NCBI GenBank assembly: GCA_947581855.1
Contig: CANPVZ010000014.1
Span: forward strand, 1-64,000
Direction: 5' to 3'
DNA: 64,000 bases
Origin: an uncultured Phocaeicola sp.
GTDB lineage: Bacteria; Bacteroidota; Bacteroidia; Bacteroidales; Bacteroidaceae
The translations under genes were made by a program, and so were the position numbers. A model generated the notes under the pieces. That model made no database searches, was not told the DNA's origin, and was given only the letters and a program-made list of their open reading frames with translations. This document shows, piece after piece, positions 53,376-61,968 of this stretch. The stretch's first letter is position 1, and every line of letters starts with the position of its first letter.

Positions 53376-56246
53376 TTATTTTAGGAGTAATGATAATTCT
53401 AGACCTACAGTGAAGCGGTTATTTCCATTCAAATCTGTATAAATCCCGGGATTACGTTTAGAACGTTGCATTGGATAACTACGGAACATATTGTTTGCGA
53501 AAAAAGATATTCGTAAGTAGTCACCGATTTCTTTTGTTACATTTAGGTTAAATCGGCAATATGGTGAATAGCTCTCTTTCAGGTAATAGCTTTGATTCAC
53601 GTTCCTCAAAATATTATTATATCCGGCATCTATTAGGCTTTGTCGGTTTGTATATTCTCCCGGTTCGAAGTAGTGAGCAGAAGCATCTGTTTTGGAAATA
53701 TAGCCGACAGGAATGGAGTCATTTCCCATTTTATACCAGTTGGCATCTTTCCATACTACTTGTGTGGTCAGAGTAACAACAAAACCAATTCTTGGAATAT
53801 TATGTGTGATGCGTAAGGAAGTAGAAATTCGTTCCTGGTTATATTTTTCTAATCCCCTTTGATAAATACCTATATCATTTCGTTTGTCGTAAGACGAAGT
53901 CGTTCCTGTTTCATAAAAGGTATAACCGTCTGTATAACTTTCACTTTTCATCCATGCTCCGTTTAGTACAAAAGAAGTACGGATGGCATCAAAACGTCCT
54001 AAATTCAAATCAAATTCCAGTCCTTTTGTATTTAATCTACGGTTGTTCGTAGGAGTAGAGAAGCTGGCTAAAACCGGATAATTTCCTTCTAACTCGAATA
54101 AGTCCTGGTCATTGCGTTTGTAACTGTTTACGCTAAATGACCTATATGTCTCTAACGTGGTTGCAAGAGAATAGCCATTCTTCAGACGCTCGCTGAAGGC
54201 AGTGACAGACAGGGTGGCTTGTTTGATCCTCAAGTCGAACCCGATTTCCGCTTTGTGATTTTTAGCTACTTTCAGGTCTTTATTACTTGCATCATATACC
54301 TTTGTAGTGGTGATGATTGTTTGTTTATCCGCGTTTACTGTAGACAATCCCATTTCATTTAAGTTGGTATATTCGAAATAAGCCTGTTCTGGATGGAGGT
54401 AAAGTACTGTAGGCATTTTAGCAGTGATGCCGTATCCTCCACGTATCGTCAGCATGCGTGGAATGATATCGAAAGAAGCATTGATACGCGGAGTAATGAT
54501 ATTGCCGGCAACGGAAACGCGATCATACCGCGCTCCGGCTTGAATTCTGAGGTTTCTGTTTCCAATTGTCCAATTAAAATTTTCTTCTGCAAAAAGGCCG
54601 AATTGGTTGACAAAAGGGACATCTTTAAAACGCCGCATACGGACCGCCGCATCTGTAGAAGGCTTGGTTGGAGCTTGTTCGGGAGAGTAAGTCTTTCCAT
54701 TTCCTAAGTTACCATCGGTTTTGAAATCCACACCTAATAATATCCGATTGTTCAGATGATTGCCGAATCTTTTAAAAAAATTAGCAGTCACCTTTGAGAA
54801 TATATTCAGTTCCTTTCCGTCTATATTGTAATGGGATACATACGAAGTAGGTAGATGTAGAGCATAATTCATTTCGTCAATTCCTTGAAAATTGGTTATT
54901 TTATTTCCGTCTGCGTCGTAAATATCCTGTCCCGGTTTGTTAGAAAGCACAGCTCCGTCGGTAGTTGTTTGTGAATAAACGAAATTTCCGTTTGCATTGG
55001 TTTCATAATAGCTTTTCTTCCCGGTGTATTGGGCAGATACCACATATTTTAAGTTCTTCAGCCATCCTTTGTTGATGCTCCATTGTCCGTTGGTATTCAG
55101 TATGAAGCCTATATCGGTTCCTCTAGATGAGGTATTGTCAGCTTCGTCATCCGGGTTCTTTTCTCTTCGGTTCTTTCCATAGATAATATCAAAAGAGGTG
55201 TTGCTTTTTAATTTATTCTGGAGAAAGGTATTCGAATATAGAGCTTTTGCTGAGAAGCGTTCGTAATATAAGTACGACTTGATAGGGCTTGTCGTATTGT
55301 GTGCATAATCAGCGCTTATATTTAAAGCTCCTCTTTTCTTGCCCAGTTCGAAACCTGTTCCGGCAGAAAAGGCATATACAAACCGGTTGGTTTTGGCGTT
55401 CACTCTCAGGGGCTCGCGTCCGGCCTTGGAGTTGATAATAACCGCTCCGGAGGTTAAGTCTCCATATTCTACAGAAGGAATACCCCGAATTACTTCTACC
55501 GATTCGATATTGTCCGTAGAAATACTACGGATGTCTAGACCTCCGGCTGGAGAAGAACCACCACCAATCGGAGACACATATCCGTCCCCTTTTGCTGTAG
55601 CATTCATGGTCTGCAGGTTTGCATTATTGGATAAAGGTGCACCGTCCTGAATAATGCTTACACCCATTGCATTCAGGTTATTGTCATATGTTTTGGCACT
55701 GGATGAAATGCTTCGGATATTGAATTGTTGTGTATAACTCAGTCCGTTATCATCTGTTGTTCCGCCGGGTAAGAGTGAAAGCAAGTCATAAAGGCTGTTG
55801 GCTTGTAAGTGATCCATGGCCATTCGGGATATTTTAGAAGAGGTCGCTTGACCTGTTTTATTTTCCTCTGCCGTAACAACTACTTCCTTAATACGGAAGT
55901 TCTCTTCTTGCATCACAAAATCTAAGTATAAATCACGGTTTACATTAATGAGCGTATCAATGCTTATCTTTCCCAAATACCGGATGCTCAGTTTGGCTTT
56001 TCCCTCGGGTACATTATTCAGAGTGTAATGGCCATTATTGTCGCAGGTAGTATGAATGGCATAGTCTGTAAAAGAGGCCGTAGCAAAAGGAAGGGCGGCT
56101 AGTCGTTTCCCGCTTTGCTCATAAATGGTACCGTATATTTTAAAAGCTTTTTGATTTTGGGCTGTTAAAACGGTCGGAATGAAAATAAATATCATATAGC
56201 ATAGACATATTATTTTCCAATTTAAACATTCAGGTTCTTTTCTCAT
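53376..56246 (-). CDS. TonB-dependent receptor
   Basis: 956 residues. The signal peptide ends near residue 29 (VLTAQNQ). A carboxypeptidase-regulatory-like (CNA-type) domain (about 34-110) has GIYEQ-like strands and a GHYTLNNVPEGKAKLSIRYLG segment. The plug (about 125-260) has VEVIRGIPSVEYGDLTSGAV. A 22-strand-type barrel fills the rest to LSLLLK. It should move a ligand across the outer membrane using TonB energy. No SusD gene follows; a DUF4876-type lipoprotein takes that place. It is the first gene of the operon, with a near-perfect promoter. Confidence 0.93.
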   Translation of the reverse strand: MRKEPECLNWKIICLCYMIFIFIPTVLTAQNQKAFKIYGTIYEQSGKRLAALPFATASFTDYAIHTTCDNNGHYTLNNVPEGKAKLSIRYLGKISIDTLINVNRDLYLDFVMQEENFRIKEVVVTAEENKTGQATSSKISRMAMDHLQANSLYDLLSLLPGGTTDDNGLSYTQQFNIRSISSSAKTYDNNLNAMGVSIIQDGAPLSNNANLQTMNATAKGDGYVSPIGGGSSPAGGLDIRSISTDNIESVEVIRGIPSVEYGDLTSGAVIINSKAGREPLRVNAKTNRFVYAFSAGTGFELGKKRGALNISADYAHNTTSPIKSYLYYERFSAKALYSNTFLQNKLKSNTSFDIIYGKNRREKNPDDEADNTSSRGTDIGFILNTNGQWSINKGWLKNLKYVVSAQYTGKKSYYETNANGNFVYSQTTTDGAVLSNKPGQDIYDADGNKITNFQGIDEMNYALHLPTSYVSHYNIDGKELNIFSKVTANFFKRFGNHLNNRILLGVDFKTDGNLGNGKTYSPEQAPTKPSTDAAVRMRRFKDVPFVNQFGLFAEENFNWTIGNRNLRIQAGARYDRVSVAGNIITPRINASFDIIPRMLTIRGGYGITAKMPTVLYLHPEQAYFEYTNLNEMGLSTVNADKQTIITTTKVYDASNKDLKVAKNHKAEIGFDLRIKQATLSVTAFSERLKNGYSLATTLETYRSFSVNSYKRNDQDLFELEGNYPVLASFSTPTNNRRLNTKGLEFDLNLGRFDAIRTSFVLNGAWMKSESYTDGYTFYETGTTSSYDKRNDIGIYQRGLEKYNQERISTSLRITHNIPRIGFVVTLTTQVVWKDANWYKMGNDSIPVGYISKTDASAHYFEPGEYTNRQSLIDAGYNNILRNVNQSYYLKESYSPYCRFNLNVTKEIGDYLRISFFANNMFRSYPMQRSKRNPGIYTDLNGNNRFTVGLELSLLLK

Positions 56247-56304
56247 TTTTCTCTCTATTTATTAAGTCTTGTTAAATATATGTAGTGGTCTAAACAAGTA
56301 TCGG

Positions 56305-56335
56305 CAAAGATATAGAATGAGAATATTACTTACAA
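56305..56335 (-). promoter_or_regulatory. promoter of the TonB receptor operon
   Basis: On the minus strand TTG (56335-56333), exactly 20 nt, TATCTTTG (56312-56305). The leader to the ATG is about 50 nt. The rest of the 56247-56713 gap is AT-rich. A weaker box, TAATTTTG at 56674-56681, may serve the Sua5/YrdC gene on the plus strand. Confidence 0.75.
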
Positions 56336-56713
56336 TCGCTATTTGTAGGTATCTTGGATAAGGTCGTGTAATTGATTGGCCCATCGTTCCTCTCTTCCTT
56401 AATATACAAATATATTCGAAAATAAGTTAGAGCAAAATAAATTGCGGTTAAAAGATATTAATTAATTTACTCCTATTTTAATAAATTGTTGTATGATTAT
56501 GTTTTTATTCCCCGGACTTAAACAATTTCCTGAGATATTATTCCTTTTTGTATTGTTAGTAAGTATAATTGTTTGAGAGTAGTGAGGATAAAGATACTTG
56601 TTCAAAGTATAAGTGGAATCATGTATATAAGAAGAATTAACAGAAAGAGAGGCTTATTCCACAAATATCTTGTTAATTTTGCATTCTTCTTCTAAAATAA
56701 AAACAAAAAGAAC

Positions 56714-57280
56714 ATGATGAATGAAGATATCAAACAAGCTATTGAAGTGATGCGTAATGGTGGGGTTATTCTTTACCCGACCGATACAATTTGGGGAATA
56801 GGGTGTGATGCTACTAATCCGGAAGCCGTGAAACGGGTTTATGAAATAAAGAAACGTGCAGACAGCAAGGCTATGCTTGTGTTGGTAGATTCTTCGGCAA
56901 AAGTAGACTTTTATGTAAAAGATGTTCCGCCTGTTGCCTGGGATTTAATAGATTTGACGACTAAACCTCTGACGATTATTTATGATGGAGCGCGTAATTT
57001 GGCTCCTAATTTATTGGCCGAAGATGGTAGTGTGGGGATTCGGGTGACAGAGGAAGAGTTTTCTAAGCAACTCTGTTTTCGTTTTAAAAAAGCAATTGTG
57101 TCCACTTCCGCTAATATCAGTGGTCAGCCTTCACCAGCAAATTTCAGTGAAGTGTCGGATGAGGTGAAAGATGCGGTGGATTATATCGTTAAATATCGTC
57201 AGGAGGATATGAGCAGTCCTAAGCCCTCCAGTATTATAAAGTTAGGAGTCGGTGGTACGGTAAAAGTAATTAGAGAATAA
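56714..57280 (+). CDS. L-threonylcarbamoyladenylate synthase (Sua5/YciO/YrdC family)
   Basis: A 188-residue single-domain YrdC-type protein. It makes threonylcarbamoyl-AMP from threonine, bicarbonate and ATP for the t6A modification of tRNAs reading ANN codons. Family motifs are GGVILYPTDTIWGIGCDA near residue 16, VYEIKKRADSKAMLVLV, and VSTSANISGQPSPANF near 135 with the conserved SxN. It lacks the extra Sua5 domain. YciO-type paralogues of unknown role look alike. It starts a three-gene run with the ClC and fmt genes. Confidence 0.88.
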   Translation: MMNEDIKQAIEVMRNGGVILYPTDTIWGIGCDATNPEAVKRVYEIKKRADSKAMLVLVDSSAKVDFYVKDVPPVAWDLIDLTTKPLTIIYDGARNLAPNLLAEDGSVGIRVTEEEFSKQLCFRFKKAIVSTSANISGQPSPANFSEVSDEVKDAVDYIVKYRQEDMSSPKPSSIIKLGVGGTVKVIRE

Positions 57281-57313
57281 AGACAAAGATATTAAGTTAA
57301 GGAGATTTGTTTA

Positions 57314-59110
57314 ATGGAATATACGGAAGAAAAACCAACGTTCTTTCAGAGATTTATTCTGTGGCGTGAAGAGAAAATTAATGAGAAACGTTTTGTTTTA
57401 TTGCTGAGTTTCGTGGTGGGTATCCTTACTGCTCTGGCTGCATTAATATTAAAATTTCTGATTCATCAGATAGAATTTTTTCTAACGAATAATTTCGATG
57501 TTACGAGAGCCAATTGGCTTTATTTGATATATCCGGTAGTAGGAATCTTTCTAACGGGATTGTTTGTACGAAATATTGTAAGAGATGATATTAGCCATGG
57601 TGTCACCAAGATATTATATGCAATCTCTCGTCGGCAAGGAAGAATTAAAAGGCATAACATGTGGTCATCTGTTATTGCCAGTGCTATAACCATTGGTTTT
57701 GGAGGATCGGTAGGGGCGGAAGCACCTATTGTGTTGACAGGTTCGGCAATAGGCTCGAATTTAGGGAAAACCTTTAGAATGGAGCATAAAACCTTGATGC
57801 TTTTGATAGGGTGCGGTGCGGCAGGCGCCGTAGCAGGTATTTTTAAAGCGCCGATAGCCGGATTGGTTTTCACATTAGAGGTTTTGATGATTGATTTGAC
57901 AATGGCTTCTTTGTTACCTTTGTTGGTATCGTGTGTGACGGCGGCAACGGTTTCTTACATTACTACAGGTACGGAAGCCATGTTCCGTTTCCATCTGGAT
58001 AATCCTTTCGTCATGGAACGTATTCCCTATGCTATCTTAATGGGAATTGCCTGCGGATTAGTTTCACTTTATTTTACTCGAGCTATGGATTCTGTCGAAG
58101 ATATGTTTCGGAAATATTCGAATCCTTATGTAAAGTTGACTATTGGAGGTGTTATATTGAGTATTTTAATATTCCTTTTTCCGCCGCTTTATGGTGAGGG
58201 ATATAATACAATTGAATTGTTACTTAACGGGACTACGTTAGCTGATTGGAACGAGGTGATGGACAATTCATTGTTTTATGGTTTCGGTAGTTTATTGTTA
58301 GTATACTTAACATTAATCCTTTTATTTAAAGTATTTGCTTCCAGCGCTACTAACGGAGGGGGAGGTTGTGGTGGTATTTTTGCACCTAGCTTGTTTTTAG
58401 GTTGTATTACAGGATTTATATTTGCCCGTTTCTGCAATCAGTTTGATTTAGGCCCCTATATACCGGAAAAGAACTTTGCGTTGCTAGGAATGGCGGGGGT
58501 GATGTCGGGAGTTATGCATGCTCCTTTAACCGGCATATTCTTGATTGCCGAACTTACTGGAGGATATGATTTATTTTTGGCTTTGATGATTGTTTCGGTA
58601 AGTGCCTATTTAACCATTATAGTGTTTGAACCACATAGCATTTATTCCATGCGATTGGCTAAGAAGGGTGAACTTATTACTCATCATAAGGATAAGGCCG
58701 TTTTGACTTTGATGAAAATAGAAAATGTAGTCGAAAAGGATTTTGATAAAGTTTCACCGGATATGGATTTAGGTCAGGTAGTAAGTGTAATATCTAAAGC
58801 TAAGAGAAATGTATTTCCGGTGGTAAATAAAGATGGAGAACTATTGGGAGTTGTTTTGTTGGATGATATCCGGAATATTATGTTTCGTCAGGAACTGTAT
58901 CACCGTTTTACAGTAGATAAGTTTATGGTATCCACTCCGGCTAGATTGAATATTAATGATTCGATGGATGTAGTGATGACTAAGTTTGACGATACGGGGG
59001 CGTGGAATCTGCCCGTTGTAGATGATGAAGGGAAATATATAGGATTCGTATCTAAATCAAAGATTTTTAATACGTATCGTCAGGTTTTGGTGGATTTCTC
59101 GGCGGAGTAA
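57314..59110 (+). CDS. ClC-type chloride channel/antiporter with CBS domains
   Basis: 598 residues. About residues 1-440 form the ClC membrane domain with the selectivity-filter motifs GGSVGAEAPIVLTG (holding the gating Glu position), GIFKAPIAGLVFTLE and GGGGCGGIFAPSLFLG. Two C-terminal CBS domains (about 455-590, ending NLPVVDDEGKYIGFVSKSKIF) may sense adenine nucleotides. Ion selectivity and whether it is a channel or a H+/Cl- exchanger cannot be decided here. It follows the Sua5/YrdC gene by 33 bp and precedes fmt by 20 bp. Confidence 0.92.
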   Translation: MEYTEEKPTFFQRFILWREEKINEKRFVLLLSFVVGILTALAALILKFLIHQIEFFLTNNFDVTRANWLYLIYPVVGIFLTGLFVRNIVRDDISHGVTKILYAISRRQGRIKRHNMWSSVIASAITIGFGGSVGAEAPIVLTGSAIGSNLGKTFRMEHKTLMLLIGCGAAGAVAGIFKAPIAGLVFTLEVLMIDLTMASLLPLLVSCVTAATVSYITTGTEAMFRFHLDNPFVMERIPYAILMGIACGLVSLYFTRAMDSVEDMFRKYSNPYVKLTIGGVILSILIFLFPPLYGEGYNTIELLLNGTTLADWNEVMDNSLFYGFGSLLLVYLTLILLFKVFASSATNGGGGCGGIFAPSLFLGCITGFIFARFCNQFDLGPYIPEKNFALLGMAGVMSGVMHAPLTGIFLIAELTGGYDLFLALMIVSVSAYLTIIVFEPHSIYSMRLAKKGELITHHKDKAVLTLMKIENVVEKDFDKVSPDMDLGQVVSVISKAKRNVFPVVNKDGELLGVVLLDDIRNIMFRQELYHRFTVDKFMVSTPARLNINDSMDVVMTKFDDTGAWNLPVVDDEGKYIGFVSKSKIFNTYRQVLVDFSAE

Positions 59111-59130
59111 TTTATATAAGGTAAAACAAG

Positions 59131-60105
59131 ATGGAAAAGAAAGACTTGAGGATTGTATACATGGGGACACCGGAATTTGCGGTGGAAAGTTTGCGTTGTC
59201 TGGTAGAAGGAGGATATAATATCGTAGGAGTAATTACGATGCCTGATAAGCCTGTCGGTAGGCATGGTAGTGTGCTGCAACCGAGTCCTGTCAAGCAATA
59301 TGCTGTAGAGCATGGATTAAAGGTGCTGCAGCCGGAACGTTTAAAGGATGAGGCTTTTGTGGAAGAATTACGAGCTTTGCAAGCTGATTTGCAAATTGTG
59401 GTTGCTTTCAGAATGTTACCGGAAATTGTGTGGAATATGCCTCCTATGGGGACATTCAATTTGCATGCGTCTTTGTTGCCTCAATATCGTGGAGCAGCTC
59501 CTATTAATTGGGCTGTAATAAATGGAGATGTGGAGACCGGAATCACTACGTTCTTTTTAAAGCATGAAATAGATACGGGTGAGATTATCCAGCAAGTGCG
59601 TGTGCCTATCGCAGATACGGATAATGTGGGAATCGTTCACGATAAGTTGATGAAATTAGGAGGAAAACTGGTGTTGGAAACAGTGGATAATATTTTAACC
59701 GGTAACGTACATTCTATTCCTCAGGAACAATTATTGCAGGGAGATGAAGCTTTGCGCCCTGCTCCGAAGATATTTAAAGATACATGCCGTATAGATTGGA
59801 ATCAGCCATTGAAGCGTATTTATGATTTTATTCGTGGGCTTTCTCCTTATCCTGCGGCTTGGAGTGAGTTGAAACAGGCTGATGGAACCAAAACGATTAT
59901 GAAGATTTATGATACAGAGAAATTGTTTTTAGAACATAGCTATCCAATTGGTACAATCTGTTCAGATGGTAAAACTTATTTTAAAGTAGCTGTAAAAGAT
60001 GGATATTTATCTCTTAAAGAATTGCAGCTGGCCGGAAAAAAACGTTTACGAATCGAGGAATTCTTACGAGGATACAAAATAAATACACCGTTGACCGTCG
60101 AATAG
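59131..60105 (+). CDS. fmt: methionyl-tRNA formyltransferase
   Basis: A 324-residue enzyme that formylates Met on initiator tRNA with 10-formyl-THF. The N-terminal hydrolase-like domain has MGTPEFAVESL and FNLHASLLPQYRGAAPIN, with the conserved SLLPxYRG motif and IDTGEIIQ. The C-terminal OB-like domain follows (about 210-324). Its substrate tRNA gene lies at 150-225 in this same window. It is the last gene of the Sua5/ClC/fmt group; the next hairpin is at 60357. Confidence 0.96.
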   Translation: MEKKDLRIVYMGTPEFAVESLRCLVEGGYNIVGVITMPDKPVGRHGSVLQPSPVKQYAVEHGLKVLQPERLKDEAFVEELRALQADLQIVVAFRMLPEIVWNMPPMGTFNLHASLLPQYRGAAPINWAVINGDVETGITTFFLKHEIDTGEIIQQVRVPIADTDNVGIVHDKLMKLGGKLVLETVDNILTGNVHSIPQEQLLQGDEALRPAPKIFKDTCRIDWNQPLKRIYDFIRGLSPYPAAWSELKQADGTKTIMKIYDTEKLFLEHSYPIGTICSDGKTYFKVAVKDGYLSLKELQLAGKKRLRIEEFLRGYKINTPLTVE

Positions 60106-60356
60106 AAAGGAGATAATGGGAAATTATGCTTCTTCTTTAGGACTTTTTGTTTTCTTTCTATTCGGAAGGAATTAAAAATAAGAAGATGATAATATTATAA
60201 CATAAGCAACAGAAGTTTCGTAAGTAAAACATTCCAGTGTAAAAAAGATGCTTTTGCTTTATTAATAGGGTAATAAAGAAGTACGACTCCGGTAATTTCT
60301 CCCTACTGGTTACTGTTCTTATTAAAACGAGACTTTGATAATGTGAACCGATAAGT

Positions 60357-60398
60357 AAGGCTGCCTCCATTTTTTATATATAGAGACAGCCTTTTTTG
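60357..60398. terminator. terminator between fmt and the NigD-like gene
   Basis: AAGGCTGCCTC (60357-60367) and GAGACAGCCTT (60383-60393) pair with one mismatch, followed by TTTT. It serves convergent genes. The rest of 60106-60436 shows nothing. Confidence 0.7.
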
Positions 60399-60436
60399 GG
60401 AATCCATTGTATGATTCTCTTTTGTGTTACTTTAGT

Positions 60437-61171
60437 TTATTTAGTTTTGGTATTGGAAAAGCTACCGAAAGAAAGCTTATTACTTTTATCTTTTTCTGTA
60501 GGCAACCACTTAATTCTATATGTTTTTTCTTCTCCGTTGCCATTGTTCACTTTCACTTTTATTCCATGGATGGTTCCTTCTGTAAATCCCGGTATGCTAC
60601 TTAGTTCGAAGGATACCCAACCGGATTGTGGATAAACCTCATTATCTCCTTCCAGGTTATGCCGAAACTCTACTTCCAATAATCCGTTTTCGTCTACCTG
60701 ACTTTCTTCGGTAGTAATCAAATTGAGCATGTGGGCAATTCCGGAGTTGCTTCCTAAATACGTAAAGAAGATATTTAAGTGGTCACGGCTCGTATAGATA
60801 CTTGAAACAGCAATAGGGTCGTTGCCTATACTATCTTCTTTTTCGGCTGGCATTTCGTATAGTTTTTTAGTCAGTACCTTGTAGAGATCGTAAATTTTTA
60901 TGGAACGATTCTCTTTTTTAGCGTCATCTTCGTTAAATTGAAAGTAAGCCAATATACGTTGCCCTTCTTTATTTGCTTTATAATAGGTTAGTATATCTTT
61001 GTTGCTAACTGGTAAATAGCCAAAGTAGTCACTTTCCAATGATAAGTTTCCCTCGGAGTCGTGCACAGTTGCCATATCTATTTCGTATACTTCATCATCG
61101 TCATCGCATGAGATAAAAAACGGAATAGTTAACAGACATAAAGTCCAAGTTAAAAATTTGAATTTCTTCAT
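60437..61171 (-). CDS. NigD-like lipoprotein
   Basis: 244 residues. The lipoprotein signal is LCLLTIPFFISC, followed directly by an acidic run (DDDDE), the type of signal that sends Bacteroides lipoproteins to the cell surface. The body resembles NigD-like proteins: an N-terminal OB-like part with GYLPVSNKDILTYYK... and a C-terminal beta-sandwich ending YRIKWLPTEKD. Its role is not known. It is divergent from the ECF sigma gene, with a 236-bp gap between them, so it may belong to that regulon. Confidence 0.75.
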   Translation of the reverse strand: MKKFKFLTWTLCLLTIPFFISCDDDDEVYEIDMATVHDSEGNLSLESDYFGYLPVSNKDILTYYKANKEGQRILAYFQFNEDDAKKENRSIKIYDLYKVLTKKLYEMPAEKEDSIGNDPIAVSSIYTSRDHLNIFFTYLGSNSGIAHMLNLITTEESQVDENGLLEVEFRHNLEGDNEVYPQSGWVSFELSSIPGFTEGTIHGIKVKVNNGNGEEKTYRIKWLPTEKDKSNKLSFGSFSNTKTK

Positions 61172-61362
61172 CTTTGTTGCTGTTTTAGTTTTTTGTTAGT
61201 ATTTACTTATCACTTTTTTTCAGATATCTTGATACGTACGCTCATTTGAAGTAACAAGTGTTTTTTCTGTTTTCTGTCTCCTAAATGGTGGAAGATGTGG
61301 AATACTGCATAGAAAGATGTTAAAACTGCTTAAGGCAAAAAAAGCTTCTTCATAGATGCAGT

Positions 61363-61370
61363 ATTTTTGT
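61363..61370 (+). promoter_or_regulatory. possible -7 element of the sigma gene
   Basis: TATTTTTG, 37 bp before the GTG start. No -33 match; the sigma factor may use its own promoter type. Confidence 0.35.
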
Positions 61371-61407
61371 ATTCCAATCATTTATAATGTAAAATATCGA
61401 GAAACAC

Positions 61408-61968
61408 GTGTCACAAACAATTAGTGAAACAGAACTGACGGAACGGTGCAAGCAGGGAGAACGAAAGGCTTTCCAACAACTTTATGAGCAATATGCCGGT
61501 TTGTTGATGGCTATTTGTGTCCGTTATGCAGGGGATAGAGAATCGGCCCAGGATATTCTTCACGATGGCTTTTTGAAGATTTTTCGTTCGTTTACTCAGT
61601 TTTCATATCGGGGTGAAGGTTCTCTTCGTGCGTGGCTTACTCGTATTATGGTAAATGAATCTTTAGAATTTTTACGCACGAAAAACCAATTGAACCAAAC
61701 TGTTTTAATGGAAAACTTGCCTGATACGATTCCGGATTCGGATGAATATGATTGGGAGCAGATTCCTCAATCTCAGCTCATGCGTTTTATAGAAGAATTG
61801 CCGATAGGATATCGTACCGTGTTCAACTTGTATGTTTTGGAAGAAAAAAGTCATAAAGAGATTGCCGGAATATTGGGAATAACGGAAAAAACTTCCTCTT
61901 CTCAATTATATCGGGCAAAATCTCTGTTAATAAGAAAAATAAAAGACTATATTAAAAAAGAACAATGA
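61408..61968 (+). CDS. ECF-type RNA polymerase sigma-70 factor
   Basis: 186 residues. Sigma region 2 is YEQYAGLLMAICVRYAGDRE...DILHDGFLKIF. Region 4 contains YRTVFNLYVLEEKSHKEIAG and ends LGITEKTSSSQLYRAK. The start is a GTG: the only upstream codons before an in-frame TAA are AAT ATC GAG AAA CAC. It overlaps the next gene by 4 bp (ATGA), the usual arrangement for a sigma factor and its anti-sigma factor. Confidence 0.92.
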   Translation: MSQTISETELTERCKQGERKAFQQLYEQYAGLLMAICVRYAGDRESAQDILHDGFLKIFRSFTQFSYRGEGSLRAWLTRIMVNESLEFLRTKNQLNQTVLMENLPDTIPDSDEYDWEQIPQSQLMRFIEELPIGYRTVFNLYVLEEKSHKEIAGILGITEKTSSSQLYRAKSLLIRKIKDYIKKEQ

